Counted from the stretch's first letter, positions 36,286 through 45,814 are shown. The stretch: 64,000 nucleotides of DNA from CAZTTH01 sp964615975 (GCA_964615975.1 CAZTTH010000016.1:1-64000), one strand, 5' to 3'. Numbers and translations: made by a program. The notes: generated by a model from the letters alone, not told the origin.

Positions 36286-37539
36286 TTATACCGGACGCGT
36301 CGACATGGCCAAATTCGTGATCAGCAATTGCTGCACGTCATCGATCAGTTCGTTTCTGTAGTCGGCATTATCGAGGTCAAAAAGAGGGGGCGCGTCGGGC
36401 AGTTCGCCTAGCTGTTTTTTCAGGGGCGCCAAAGCTGCAAAGAGTTTCGCGAATTCATCCGGCTGTGCTTTCAAATCGGTGAAAGTTTGCCCCAGAGCAG
36501 AGAGGGCATCATGGCGCTGATCCATCTCAGCCTGCAAGCGCGGTGGCTGGGTTTGCCATTTGATTTTTTCGATCCAGATCTCACCGATATCACCGGCCAG
36601 ATGACGGATTTCATTAGTCCATTTTTGCGACTGGGCAACGAGCTGTTGATGAGCGGTGCAGGCGCCGGTTATCAGCAATCGCAGGGCCAACGGTTTGCCC
36701 TCATTCTCTCCACCTTCCCTGGCCAGTTCGACACGGACCCGATCGAGGACGTCTTCAGGATCCATGGCGCCGTCGACAGCGACTGCGCAGACGGCCCAGC
36801 GCAGCACATCAGCAACCACGGCTTCAACACACTCAATGGCGCTGGCGTTGGCGGTGACCAGGGTAAAACCCTTGGCGCCGGTTTCACGGATATGCCGTCC
36901 CTGGAGATTGCCGGGGAAGACGATCCAGGGACGTTCGTGCAATACCTCACGATGATGGACATGTCCCAGCGCCCAATATTCATACCCTTTGCTGAGCAAA
37001 CCGGCAACCGTGCAGGGCGCGTAATTCTCATGCCCTGGACGTCCCGTGGCGCTGGTATGAAGCATGCCGAGGTTCAAATATCCTGCCAATGCCGGTGGAT
37101 AGTCCTGGGATAAATCGTCGACTACACTACGGCGAGCGAAGCCCTGAGCGTGAATGGCGACCCCCAGCTCCGGCAGTATCTTGGTTTCAGGATGACGGTC
37201 GGAAAATATCTGGACGTTGTCATGGGGTTTCAGTGATTTGGTGATTTGCGAGGCCGCATCATGATTGCCGGCAATGAGATACACGGGAATGCCCGCCTGG
37301 CGCAGGCGCGCCATCTGACTGCCAAAGAACAATCCGGTATGATAATCCTTCCAGTCGCCATCATAAATGTCGCCAGCAATGAGGATGAAATCAATTTTTT
37401 CCTCGCAGGCATAATTTACCAGCTCTTTGAATGCCTGGCGGGTGGCGCAGCGCAGTTTTTCCACCGGCGCGCCGGGATAGTTTTCCAGCCCTTGCAACGG
37501 ACTGTCAAGATGGAGATCAGCAGTATGGATGAATTTCAT
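36286..37539 (-). CDS. SbcD/YhaO-like metallophosphoesterase (DNA exonuclease family)
   Basis: A 417-residue protein with the calcineurin-like metal motifs FIHTADLHLDSPLQGL, FILIAGDIYDGDW, YLIAGNHDAAS, and the distal YWALGHVHHREVL. The N-terminal 250 residues match Mre11/SbcD, and the C-terminal extension and DLHLDSPL spelling are nearest to YhaO-type proteins, which normally pair with a large YhaN/SbcC-like ATPase. No such ATPase is adjacent; the gene is convergent with htpG. It is expected to be a Mn-dependent DNA end-processing nuclease. Confidence 0.88.
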   Translation of the reverse strand: MKFIHTADLHLDSPLQGLENYPGAPVEKLRCATRQAFKELVNYACEEKIDFILIAGDIYDGDWKDYHTGLFFGSQMARLRQAGIPVYLIAGNHDAASQITKSLKPHDNVQIFSDRHPETKILPELGVAIHAQGFARRSVVDDLSQDYPPALAGYLNLGMLHTSATGRPGHENYAPCTVAGLLSKGYEYWALGHVHHREVLHERPWIVFPGNLQGRHIRETGAKGFTLVTANASAIECVEAVVADVLRWAVCAVAVDGAMDPEDVLDRVRVELAREGGENEGKPLALRLLITGACTAHQQLVAQSQKWTNEIRHLAGDIGEIWIEKIKWQTQPPRLQAEMDQRHDALSALGQTFTDLKAQPDEFAKLFAALAPLKKQLGELPDAPPLFDLDNADYRNELIDDVQQLLITNLAMSTRPV

Positions 37540-37872
37540 GGGATAAGGTAATCGCTATCCTGGTGATGCCAAATAATTGCCAGGCAAAACTACCATTGGC
37601 TGTTGAAGCCAGGACGAAATCATGACAAAATTATACTATTTCACCCGCCGACCAGGATTAAACATAGGTGGAATTTTTTTAAAGGGTGGGTATGTTTCCA
37701 TTCAACCAAAACAGTACTTTCTATTAGCATAAGCTGAAACGATTTCGCAAGAGAAATATTTACAAAACAGCATGGCATAAAAATCGAAAAGCCAGATAGT
37801 AGGATTGAATCTCCTCGGAATGGCGCAATTAACCTGAAGGCTCTAAAAGACGAATATATCTGTGATTAATTC
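37540..37872. other. Divergent intergenic region between the phosphoesterase and the epimerase
   Basis: An AT-rich interval of 333 bases with no supported gene, repeat or terminator. Promoters for both divergent genes are expected here; none is convincing by eye. It marks the left edge of the accessory region. Confidence 0.4.
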
Positions 37873-39150
37873 ATGAGCATACCCACAACCACAGAGCTGA
37901 AAAACATCCTGAAACAACATACCGTTGACGCTTGGTTTCCTCATTGTCTCGATACCCAGCATGGGGGATTTTACTGCGATTTCGACCGCCGCTGGCGCCC
38001 CTCTGGTCCCCATGAAAAACTCTTGGAATTCCAGTCCCGTCAGACCTGGATCGCTGCCGATATTTTCTCGTTTTCTCCCGGCGATGACCGCTTGCGGCAG
38101 GCGGCATTGCATGGGTTTCGTTATCTGCGTGATGTGATGTGGGATCATTACAATGGCGGCTGGTTCCATCGTTTGGCACGAACCGGTGACCCGCTTGAAT
38201 TTCGGACAAAACACGCTCACGGAATCGCTTATGCCATCGGCGCATGTGTCGCGGTCCATAACGCAACCGGAGAATCCGGCGCCCTGAACCTGGCGCAGGA
38301 AGGCTTCAACTGGCTGGATAAACACGCGCACGATCCGGAGCTTGGCGGATACTTCGGATTTATGATGTCCAATGGCGAGCTTATCCAGACCCCAGACAAA
38401 TGTCCCTGGACCTCGGTCTGTGATACCATCGAAACCCCAATCGGTTTGAAAGACGCCAACGTGCATTCCGACCTCTTGGAAACCCTTACCGATCTCTATC
38501 GTGTCTGGCCCAATCCCTCCGTCGATCAACGACTGCGGGAATTAGTGCAGCTTATCTGTGAATTAATGATTAATCCGAAAGGAGCATTATGGCATCTCTT
38601 CCTGCCTGACTGGTCGCCGGTACCGTATATCACCCATTGGGGGACGGCATTCCAGACCGTGCACCGATTGCTCGCGCTTCGAGATCTGATGGAAGAAGAA
38701 ATGGCAGCAACCATAACAACTTGCGCCTTTCAGGTGTTGGATACCGCCTTGGAATATGGGTACGACCGGGACGCCGGTTGCTTTAATTATGCCGGCCCGG
38801 CAATACCGATAACCCAATTGCAGGGACACGATCTGATCGTGCGGAACAAAGCGTGGTGGGTGCAATGTGAAGCTTTCAAAGCGCTCTGGATGGCATGTGT
38901 TACCCGGGAAGATAACCGACGCTACAAGGATTGCCTGCAATCCCTTTGGGGTTATCTCCTCCACCATATGCTTGACAGTAAATATGGGGGGATTTACCCC
39001 CAGGGGTTGGAAAGTTTACCGAACTGGCAAACCAAGTTCAATATCGGATTGACGCCGGAAACCCACGTCCAAAAAGGCAACCCCTGGAAAGATGCCGCCC
39101 ATGATGGCTGGGCCTGGCTGTATTGTGCCAGTAACCCACTGCCAAATTAG
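37873..39150 (+). CDS. N-acylglucosamine 2-epimerase family protein
   Basis: A 425-residue (alpha/alpha)6-barrel protein of the AGE family, which epimerises sugars at C2 (N-acetylglucosamine/N-acetylmannosamine, or cellobiose in close relatives). Family features include GGFYCDFDRRW, KLLEFQSRQTWIAADIFS, KHAHGIAYAIGACVAVHNAT with a conserved His, WHLFLPDWSPV, KAWWVQCEAFKALW, and a C-terminal HDGWAWLYC. Which sugar is used cannot be read. It is on the plus strand, convergent with the glycan-related operon, and could supply or recycle its sugar. Confidence 0.88.
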   Translation: MSIPTTTELKNILKQHTVDAWFPHCLDTQHGGFYCDFDRRWRPSGPHEKLLEFQSRQTWIAADIFSFSPGDDRLRQAALHGFRYLRDVMWDHYNGGWFHRLARTGDPLEFRTKHAHGIAYAIGACVAVHNATGESGALNLAQEGFNWLDKHAHDPELGGYFGFMMSNGELIQTPDKCPWTSVCDTIETPIGLKDANVHSDLLETLTDLYRVWPNPSVDQRLRELVQLICELMINPKGALWHLFLPDWSPVPYITHWGTAFQTVHRLLALRDLMEEEMAATITTCAFQVLDTALEYGYDRDAGCFNYAGPAIPITQLQGHDLIVRNKAWWVQCEAFKALWMACVTREDNRRYKDCLQSLWGYLLHHMLDSKYGGIYPQGLESLPNWQTKFNIGLTPETHVQKGNPWKDAAHDGWAWLYCASNPLPN

Positions 39151-39175
39151 TGCCTGCACGAACCACCCGCGAATT

Positions 39176-39946
39176 TCATCTTGCCAAGTTGTGGATCAAC
39201 CGTCCTTTCAGGGTACGTGCCAATTGGCGGAAAATGAAATAGCGATTTAACTGCCCATGGCATAAACGTCGGAACATGTTTTGGGATTTAACATAGTACG
39301 CGTCGATACGCCGCAATAGATAGGGATCGGTGGTTAGATTATTTCTCCCCAGATAGGTGGTACAGGCATTTTGATAATACCGGGCAACCAGCTCGACCTC
39401 ACCCCGGGTATAAACTCCATAGGGATAGGCAAATGATTTTATTGTCTGTTTGAGCTGTTCCCCAAGACATTCTCGCGACTGAACTAATTCTGCAACAAGC
39501 TGAGCGGATTGCAGTCGCGGTAAGCGGGGATGGGTTGCCGTATGCGATCCCACTTCCATGCCATAAGCCCGCAGCTCCTGCAGCTTTTCCCAGTTCATCA
39601 TGTCCCGATCTAAATCGGGATTCACCATGGCGGACAGATTGGCATTTTTCCCGATTAATTGACTTACAACATAAAGAGTTGCCGTGAAATTCAACCCCCG
39701 AAGCACGGGAAAGGCGGCATCATAAACACTGGCATACCCATCATCAAAGGTTAACACCACCACTCTTTCAGGGTATTTCCCATATTCATGCCTGAATATC
39801 ATCGCCTGTTCGAGAGAAATTCCCCGGAATCCCAACTCTGCCAGAGTTTGCATCTGCCTTTGGAAAAGTTCGGGACTAATGGCAATGACATCTCCGCGAT
39901 GGTCAATGGCATGATAAGTTAAAATGGTCAAACTACCGGCGGTCAT
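39176..39946 (-). CDS. Polysaccharide deacetylase family protein
   Basis: A 256-residue carbohydrate esterase 4 (NodB-type) protein. Motif 1 is VVVLTFDDGYASVYDAA (catalytic base and metal Asp), motif 2 is MEVGSHTATHPRLPRL (metal His pair), and a later FAYPYGVYT matches motif 3. It removes N-acetyl groups from polysaccharides or glycolipids. There is no signal peptide, so it acts in the cytoplasm or needs another export route. It is the last gene of a four-gene minus-strand operon, 33 bases after the glycosyltransferase. Confidence 0.88.
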   Translation of the reverse strand: MTAGSLTILTYHAIDHRGDVIAISPELFQRQMQTLAELGFRGISLEQAMIFRHEYGKYPERVVVLTFDDGYASVYDAAFPVLRGLNFTATLYVVSQLIGKNANLSAMVNPDLDRDMMNWEKLQELRAYGMEVGSHTATHPRLPRLQSAQLVAELVQSRECLGEQLKQTIKSFAYPYGVYTRGEVELVARYYQNACTTYLGRNNLTTDPYLLRRIDAYYVKSQNMFRRLCHGQLNRYFIFRQLARTLKGRLIHNLAR

Positions 39947-39979
39947 ACTCCCTTTTCCTCCACTCGAACAATTTGATCT

Positions 39980-41071
39980 CTAAGTTGAGCTGAAAAGCTC
40001 CTCATACTGTTGAATAACAGCGTCTATGCCAAAATGACATCGCAATATCTTCCTTGTTTCCGGATTGGGACGTTCCAACCATCGCGCTTGCCAGTCCCAC
40101 CTCTCAACCAGACGATCTTCCAACCGGCAGATACTGAGAAGTTCCGGGACTCCGCCAATGGCGCATGTCGAAACGACCGGACAACCGCAGGCAATGGCCT
40201 CGATGAGGACATTACCCAAACCTTCCCTCAGGGATGGCAAAACAAATAAATCAGCGTGTTTCATCCACAGAAACGGATTCTGTTGGATGCCGACAAAGTG
40301 AACCCGGTCCATCAATTCCAGGCGATTGACCAGAGATTGGAGATCAGGGTATAAAATCCCCATGCCCAAGATCCATAAATGCCCCTGGGGATAGAGTTGC
40401 AAAAAACGGGGAAAACTGGCGATAACCGCGGCATGATTTTTTACCGGTGAAAGGCGGCCGACCATGATTACATGGGGACCGCTGCCAGCCTGGTGAAAGG
40501 GAGAATTACCCTGTTGACACAAGGATTCGATATTCGCCAAATCAATGGGATTGTAGATGCGGCGCATCATCGTTCCGGAAATGCCTACCCGGGTTATCAG
40601 GTCATTACACACATAGTCGGAAACACTTAGAATTATTTCAGCGTTAGGATACAATGAACGGCATAACCAGTGATAAAATGATTTGCATTTCATGCGCCCC
40701 TGAGAGTAGCTGGCCACTGACCCTTCGTACAAAATCAGTCGATAAGGAAACGCCAAATATGGTTTGATAAAAGTCAGGATCAAATTCAAATTCCATGTGC
40801 CTGATAAGACCACATCCGGTTTTACCTGGTTCAAAAGCTTTATAACCGGCAGGATAGCGACAAGGGCTCGGGATTTTTTCAAGCGATGAGTTGTTATCGC
40901 GCTCGGAATATTGGTCATTTCATTATCCCGGTCAACGGTAATCGCAAGATGTAATTCATAAGGTTCTTTGTTCAGGTGCTGCAGCAATATCATGAATATT
41001 CTCGCCATTCCATTTGGAGAAATATCATGGATCATGATCAGAATACGCTGTTTTCTCATCACCTTGATCAC
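39980..41071 (-). CDS. Glycosyltransferase family 4 protein
   Basis: A 363-residue GT-B-fold retaining glycosyltransferase. The C-terminal Rossmann domain has HVIMVGRLSPVKNHAAVIAS and the EX7E motif LREGLGNVLIEAIACGCPVV with GGVPELL. The N-terminus, KQRILIMIHDISPNGMARIF, is the acceptor domain. The start is GTG at 41071 or ATG at 41059. A run of nine G (41071-41079) touches the GTG, lying in the 18-base gap after the ligase gene; slippage there could alter expression. It is in the middle of the dioxygenase-ligase-GT4-deacetylase operon, so it probably transfers a sugar during surface-glycan synthesis. Confidence 0.87.
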   Translation of the reverse strand: MIKVMRKQRILIMIHDISPNGMARIFMILLQHLNKEPYELHLAITVDRDNEMTNIPSAITTHRLKKSRALVAILPVIKLLNQVKPDVVLSGTWNLNLILTFIKPYLAFPYRLILYEGSVASYSQGRMKCKSFYHWLCRSLYPNAEIILSVSDYVCNDLITRVGISGTMMRRIYNPIDLANIESLCQQGNSPFHQAGSGPHVIMVGRLSPVKNHAAVIASFPRFLQLYPQGHLWILGMGILYPDLQSLVNRLELMDRVHFVGIQQNPFLWMKHADLFVLPSLREGLGNVLIEAIACGCPVVSTCAIGGVPELLSICRLEDRLVERWDWQARWLERPNPETRKILRCHFGIDAVIQQYEELFSST

Positions 41072-41089
41072 CCCCCCCCGCTGGTTCTC

Positions 41090-42700
41090 TCACCTTGATT
41101 TGATAATGTGCAATGGCAGGATCTTGGCTGATCGGGTGGCATAGGGCTCCCGACGTACAACTCGCAATACCTGGCCATCCGACCATAACGATGTCATCTG
41201 CCGGTATGGCGCCCATTGGTTATTGAGAAACTCGATCACCTTTCGCCGCACTTGTTCTTCGTCAATATCACCAATCCTTGGATGCACCAAAATACTCACC
41301 TTATTCAATCCTCCTTCTTCCTCCTCAACCAACTGATAATCGGTCGGATGTCCCCCATGGGAATGAGGCAATACCTCCTCAACCAGGCGCAAGAGGTCGA
41401 CCCCCAGAAAGGTTACCCCTTCACTAGTCAATTTCTCGTAACTGCGAATCTGATGAAGATGGTGCCGGAGCCCCAGTTTGCCCAGCTCGCAGGCACAATT
41501 TTTCTGCTTCATGATGCCGTAATCACCGCTTTCGACATTGAGGAGGATTTTGGGGCAATGAGGAAGGATTGTAGTAAAAATCAAGGCGCCGACCGTGGTG
41601 GATGAATCCGCGTTTAATTGCTGGTCGCGTTGTATGACCGCGATTTTATCGGTCATCAGATGAACATCATCTATCTCAGTCGCAGCCGCGCACGCCATCC
41701 CAATTCGTCCGATCTCGGCCATGGCATAATGAGCCGCTACCCGGCATCCCGCATTGACAAAAATTTGTCTTTTCGTCGGGGTTAATGGTTCTCCCCCGAC
41801 CCGGAAAAAAGTGCCGGAGATATCCTCCCCGAGTCGTTCGGCTTCGAGACACAGGCGAACCCCCATACTGGTCATGGTTTCGAATAATGCTGGATGACCA
41901 TTCTCCCGGCATCGGGCCAGCCAGCGAACCGCGGTTTCGGGTTGCTGCAAAGGAACATGAATCGGCAGGGGAAATGCCTTGCCCATCATCCGGCTGGCTA
42001 AAGCGGTATATCCGGCAAAAATGACATACTTAAGGTAACTCGATTTGATCGTTGACCAGGTGATCCAGGGAAAGGGAGTAAACCAGCGATCAACAGTGTG
42101 CCCGGCCTGCAGATAACGTAACACCAGCTTCATCCCGGCAGCTCCGGGCAGGACCGCCATCCAACCGCCGATGGGGCGGTGGTGGAGCGCAAACGCATCC
42201 AGAAAAAGGGCGGCATAAGCGCTTTCATATTGCAACAGATCCAAGTCGAGGACGATCCGGGTGCCGGCGCCGCGCGATCCACTGCTTTGCGCTTCATAAT
42301 GCCGGGCTGTCAGCGGATTATCGAATTGCCTGGGATTCGGTGGAATACTTATTCCGGGTCGTTCGATGGGCGTGCGGCCTTTGAACTCATCCAACGACAC
42401 CCGAACGCCAGCATCATAGAGGATGGAAAGGGTGGCTTCAATGCCCTGCTTCCGGATCAGTTTTACCACCTCATCATACTCAAATCCTGCATGGCTCAGT
42501 AATTGTTTATAGGGACTGTCAGGCTGGTCATAAACCCCCAGCTTGAGCAGGCGGATAAAGCTCTGCTCACGATTTTTCAATTGACTGGCGATGATCTCAT
42601 TCCATGCTGGCAGGGTCATGCGGTTGCGAAAAAATCGCCTGAGACCACTGGCATACCGCGCCATCATGACGATATCATTTATCATGGGCATTACGATCAA
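41090..42700 (-). CDS. PaaK/CapK-like AMP-forming ligase
   Basis: A 536-residue protein resembling phenylacetate-CoA ligases and CapK, members of the ANL adenylating superfamily. The nucleotide-binding loop is YEAQSSGSRGAGTRIVLD; the motif near AHYAMAEIGRIGMACAA corresponds to the substrate/AMP-binding YG.TE-like region. The C-terminal swinging domain begins near residue 430 (RIGDIDEEQVRRKVIEFL). CapK-type enzymes occur in capsule and glycan clusters; the acid activated here is unknown. The gene overlaps the upstream dioxygenase by 26 bases, and alternative ATGs exist at 42691 and 42685. The following GT4 starts 18 bases later. Confidence 0.78.
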   Translation of the reverse strand: MIVMPMINDIVMMARYASGLRRFFRNRMTLPAWNEIIASQLKNREQSFIRLLKLGVYDQPDSPYKQLLSHAGFEYDEVVKLIRKQGIEATLSILYDAGVRVSLDEFKGRTPIERPGISIPPNPRQFDNPLTARHYEAQSSGSRGAGTRIVLDLDLLQYESAYAALFLDAFALHHRPIGGWMAVLPGAAGMKLVLRYLQAGHTVDRWFTPFPWITWSTIKSSYLKYVIFAGYTALASRMMGKAFPLPIHVPLQQPETAVRWLARCRENGHPALFETMTSMGVRLCLEAERLGEDISGTFFRVGGEPLTPTKRQIFVNAGCRVAAHYAMAEIGRIGMACAAATEIDDVHLMTDKIAVIQRDQQLNADSSTTVGALIFTTILPHCPKILLNVESGDYGIMKQKNCACELGKLGLRHHLHQIRSYEKLTSEGVTFLGVDLLRLVEEVLPHSHGGHPTDYQLVEEEEGGLNKVSILVHPRIGDIDEEQVRRKVIEFLNNQWAPYRQMTSLWSDGQVLRVVRREPYATRSAKILPLHIIKSR

Positions 42701-43670
42701 GCACCATTCGTCTTAACCTGAAATCCCCAGGCTGGATGTAATTCTGATAATGATTCAACCGCCTGAAAGTATAGGTGAAATCATGCCGGATGGATGAAGA
42801 GTAAGCAAACATGAATTGATAACGTCGCCTGGCGGCATCGCGGCTGCCATAATGAAAGCAGGTGCCGCTTTCGATGAATAAAACCGTCCCGCGCGGATAG
42901 GTGAATGAGATGAGGTCGTTCCTGTCGGCAACGGCATACACCTCGTCATCGGAAATATAATGCAAACATTTCCTGGGCCGATAGAAATAGTCGGTTTTTT
43001 TGATGACTTCCGCGGAAACGGATTTGGGCAGGAAACACCAGGGACCATGCTGGTCGGTAATATCGACGAGAGGAACAATCACATAAATCATGGTATCATC
43101 GTGATAGTCAAGATGAAACAATTGACTGGCACGCGGCGGACTTCCCGCCTTTTCATCGAATTCCATGGTCGATTCGTTCAATCGAATTCCCGGGGTGATG
43201 TGACCGGATAAATGGGGGATGAATCCCATGTATTGGCTCACGGTTGCCACCATGTCAGAAGACGTGAGAAAATTGAGAAATGATGGAAACCGATCCAATA
43301 AATCATTTGACCACAGGTCCTGAAAAAATGGTTTTCCCCAGCTTTCCCGCTTCTTACCGCCTCGTTCGGCAACAATGACATCCGCGTCTTTCAGCATCTC
43401 TTGGAGAAACGGGAGTTTATGCGTTTCGTCAAGCGCCCATCCATCCTTCATTACCAGGGGCGGCCGGGTCAGTCCGCCATTTTCACGCGCCAGTTCAGCG
43501 AAATGTTTGCGGTACTGATCCACGCGATAGTGATGCTTGGCGCCATGGCGCCAACGATTGTAGGCATGCGCCAGACATTTGGTTCTGCGGATGCCGATCG
43601 CGCTTTTATGATTTTGTTCCAGCCACCATGCCACTGGTGCGAGCATGATATCAACTGTTTGATATAACAT
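42675..43670 (-). CDS. Phytanoyl-CoA dioxygenase-like Fe(II)/2-oxoglutarate oxygenase
   Basis: A 331-residue protein with the jelly-roll facial-triad pattern. FHLDYHDDTMIYVIVPL gives HxD, followed by HGPWCFLPKS, then a distal His in FIESGTCFHYGSRDAARRRY with an Arg to bind 2-oxoglutarate. This fits the PhyH family, which hydroxylates or halogenates small molecules and acyl chains. The first 120 residues are helical and not assigned. It is first in the operon with a PaaK-like ligase; coupling an acid-activating enzyme to a hydroxylase is plausible but inferred. Confidence 0.75.
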   Translation of the reverse strand: MLYQTVDIMLAPVAWWLEQNHKSAIGIRRTKCLAHAYNRWRHGAKHHYRVDQYRKHFAELARENGGLTRPPLVMKDGWALDETHKLPFLQEMLKDADVIVAERGGKKRESWGKPFFQDLWSNDLLDRFPSFLNFLTSSDMVATVSQYMGFIPHLSGHITPGIRLNESTMEFDEKAGSPPRASQLFHLDYHDDTMIYVIVPLVDITDQHGPWCFLPKSVSAEVIKKTDYFYRPRKCLHYISDDEVYAVADRNDLISFTYPRGTVLFIESGTCFHYGSRDAARRRYQFMFAYSSSIRHDFTYTFRRLNHYQNYIQPGDFRLRRMVLDRNAHDK

Positions 43671-43754
43671 GAGTAATCCTTGGTTATGAATGATTAAGTT
43701 GAATTCCTGTTTTTTTTATTATCCTTAAACAATTCAAACAAAACTATACAACAA

Positions 43755-43850
43755 TTCAATGAGGCGATGTCATCGTAGCCAGGGGCAACGCCCCGGGCCA
43801 TTCATTGAAGGGATGATCCGAAGTCTGAAAGACTTCATCAAGCCCACAAA
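43755..43850. repeat. Palindrome-rich noncoding repeat
   Basis: Two near-adjacent palindromes, GGGGC-AAC-GCCCC (43782-43794) and GAAGTCT-GAA-AGACTTC (43820-43836), lie in the 241-base gap between two minus-strand operons. The linking phrase CCATTCATTGAAGGGATGATCC resembles phrases in the 7261-7479 element (CCATTCATTGG, GGGATGAT), suggesting one modular family. It could also end transcription of the aldehyde dehydrogenase operon, although no T-run follows. Confidence 0.5.
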
Positions 43851-43911
43851 TACCGTTCATCAAAAATTACTCCATACCGATCGAGAAAAGCCGGGAAACC
43901 TCAATTGAACC

Positions 43912-45399
43912 CTAAATTCCCACCGAAATGAATTTGGTCTGTAAAAATTCTTCGAGCCCGAGGCGGCCGCCCTCCTTGCCGATGCCGCTTTGTTTAACTC
44001 CTCCAAAGGGAATATGAACAGCGCCGGGTAGCGCGTCGTTAATGCCGATTACACCAAACTCGAGTTTTTCTCCCATGCGGATGACCCGGGAGATATCGCG
44101 GGTATAGAAAAAGGCTGCCAATCCAAAGGTCGTATTATTGGCATGGCGCAATACCTCCTCCTCATCATGGAAGCTGGCTATCGGCGCCACGGGTCCAAAT
44201 ATTTCCTCCCGCATCACCAACATGTCATGATTGACATCACACAATACCGTCGGCGTGTAGAACATCCCTTGTGCCAGGAACTGCTCCGTCAAGCGCTGGC
44301 CACCGGTAAGTATTCTAGCGCCGCGCGCAACCGCATCCGCGATGTGCCGCTGCACTTTATCCAATCCCTCCTGATTGATCAACGGACCTATCTGAATTGT
44401 CGCATCCAAAGGATTGCCCACTTTCAATTCCTTAACCTGACTGACAAATTGAGCGGTAAATTCATCGACACAGGATGCGTGAACATAGATGCGGTTTAAC
44501 GCGACACAGGTTTGGCCGGAATATCTGAACTTGGAGAGCAAGGCGCCCTTTACTGCCGCCGTGAGATCGGCATCGGCAAAAACGATCATCGGCGCATGAC
44601 CTCCGAGTTCCAGGGAAATACGCTTATTTGTCCCGGCCGCGTCTCGCAGCAGCGATTTTCCCACCGCTTCGGATCCGGTGAACGAAATCTTTTTAACCAA
44701 TGGATTGCGTAATAATTCACTGGCGACAATTGCCGGAGTATCGGTGGTGAGTAGATTGGCAACCCCCGCGGGGATACCGGCTTCGTGAATTAATTGAAAA
44801 ATCGCCCAGGCGGTAACCGGCGTTTGTTCCGCTGGCTTGACGATGGCGGGGCAACCGGCAGCCAGAGCCGCTGCCAGCGGCCGGGTAATGCCTGCCGCCG
44901 GAAAGTTCCAGATGGTAATCAGCCCCGATACCCCCACGGGCTGTTGCAGGGTGATTAATCGCTTGCCGGCTGCATGTGACGCGATGATCTCACCGCCAAT
45001 CCGCCTGCCCTCTTCTGCGAAATAGCGGACAAATTCAGCGGCATAAAAGACTTCACCGCGCGCCTCGGCAATGGGTTTGCCTGATTCAAGTGTAATGAGT
45101 TGGGCTAGTTCATCCTGATTCAGAATCAGCAACTCCTTTAAGCGCAGAAGATAATCGGCCCGTTTATTCGCCGTTAATGACGACCAGCCTTGAAATGAGG
45201 AGTCCGCCGCGTCTATAGCCGCGGCGACTGCCGTGGCGGTCGCCTTGCAAACGCGGGCAACAACCGCGCCATTCGCCGGATTGTGGACGGTGAAGCAGTC
45301 AGATTCCGGGGAGCGTATCCATTCACCATTGATATAGAACGGCAATGGTACGCCGGCCGCGAGCTCTCCAAGGTTAAACTTTTTTCCCGATTTCTTCAT
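43912..45399 (-). CDS. Aldehyde dehydrogenase, succinate-semialdehyde dehydrogenase-like
   Basis: A protein of about 495 residues in the ALDH superfamily. It has the NAD(P)-binding FTGSEAVGKSLL, the catalytic Glu in SLELGGHAPMIVFADADL, the nucleophile Cys in FRYSGQTCVALNRIYV and EEIFGPVAPIASF near the C-terminus. The pattern is nearest to GabD-type enzymes, which oxidise succinate semialdehyde with NADP. The frame is open to 45504, but the ATG at 45399 matches normal N-termini and overlaps the upstream SRPBCC gene by 26 bases. It is the last gene of the creatininase-LLM-LLM-SRPBCC-ALDH operon and would oxidise the pathway's aldehyde. Confidence 0.9.
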   Translation of the reverse strand: MKKSGKKFNLGELAAGVPLPFYINGEWIRSPESDCFTVHNPANGAVVARVCKATATAVAAAIDAADSSFQGWSSLTANKRADYLLRLKELLILNQDELAQLITLESGKPIAEARGEVFYAAEFVRYFAEEGRRIGGEIIASHAAGKRLITLQQPVGVSGLITIWNFPAAGITRPLAAALAAGCPAIVKPAEQTPVTAWAIFQLIHEAGIPAGVANLLTTDTPAIVASELLRNPLVKKISFTGSEAVGKSLLRDAAGTNKRISLELGGHAPMIVFADADLTAAVKGALLSKFRYSGQTCVALNRIYVHASCVDEFTAQFVSQVKELKVGNPLDATIQIGPLINQEGLDKVQRHIADAVARGARILTGGQRLTEQFLAQGMFYTPTVLCDVNHDMLVMREEIFGPVAPIASFHDEEEVLRHANNTTFGLAAFFYTRDISRVIRMGEKLEFGVIGINDALPGAVHIPFGGVKQSGIGKEGGRLGLEEFLQTKFISVGI

Positions 45400-45814
45400 G
45401 GTCGGATGTCGTGATTTTCGTGGGATGTTCAAGTAACTTTTGGAGAATCTCCATCTCCTTTTCAACATTCGCCAACAAGGTTTCAAATAATCCGGAGGGC
45501 GCATCTACTGGCTCGAATTGAGTAAAAATATAGATCACGCCATCACCATTGGCGATCAGCCGGGACGGGGAACAGGCGAAGATTCCTTCTCGGCCAAAAT
45601 AAAAATCGATGATACCGGAGCCGCGATCAGAAATTATTTTCAATTCCCTGGGGCCCCGCGGTGTGTGGACAATGTAAGCGTCATTGGTCCTGACTGGCGG
45701 TCCCAGGGCGAAATCGACTGTCCACAAGTGCAGGTAATCGGGATTGCTGATAAATTCCCAAGCCTGATCATAACCAGATCTAATTGCCTGACTAAAGGTT
45801 TTGCATCGGCGCAT
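45374..45814 (-). CDS. SRPBCC (START/polyketide-cyclase fold) family protein
   Basis: A 146-residue protein whose opening, SQAIRSGYDQAWEFISNPDYLHLWTVDF, has the helix-and-NPxxLxxW pattern of SRPBCC proteins. Beta-rich segments (PRELKIISDRGSGIIDFYFG) and a C-terminal helix (LLANVEKEMEILQKLLEH) complete the helix-grip fold. Such proteins bind hydrophobic ligands and may act as cyclases, carriers or hydrolases. It sits between a luciferase-like monooxygenase (60 bases upstream) and the overlapping aldehyde dehydrogenase, so it probably handles an intermediate. No catalytic residues can be assigned. Confidence 0.7.
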   Translation of the reverse strand: MRRCKTFSQAIRSGYDQAWEFISNPDYLHLWTVDFALGPPVRTNDAYIVHTPRGPRELKIISDRGSGIIDFYFGREGIFACSPSRLIANGDGVIYIFTQFEPVDAPSGLFETLLANVEKEMEILQKLLEHPTKITTSDHEEIGKKV

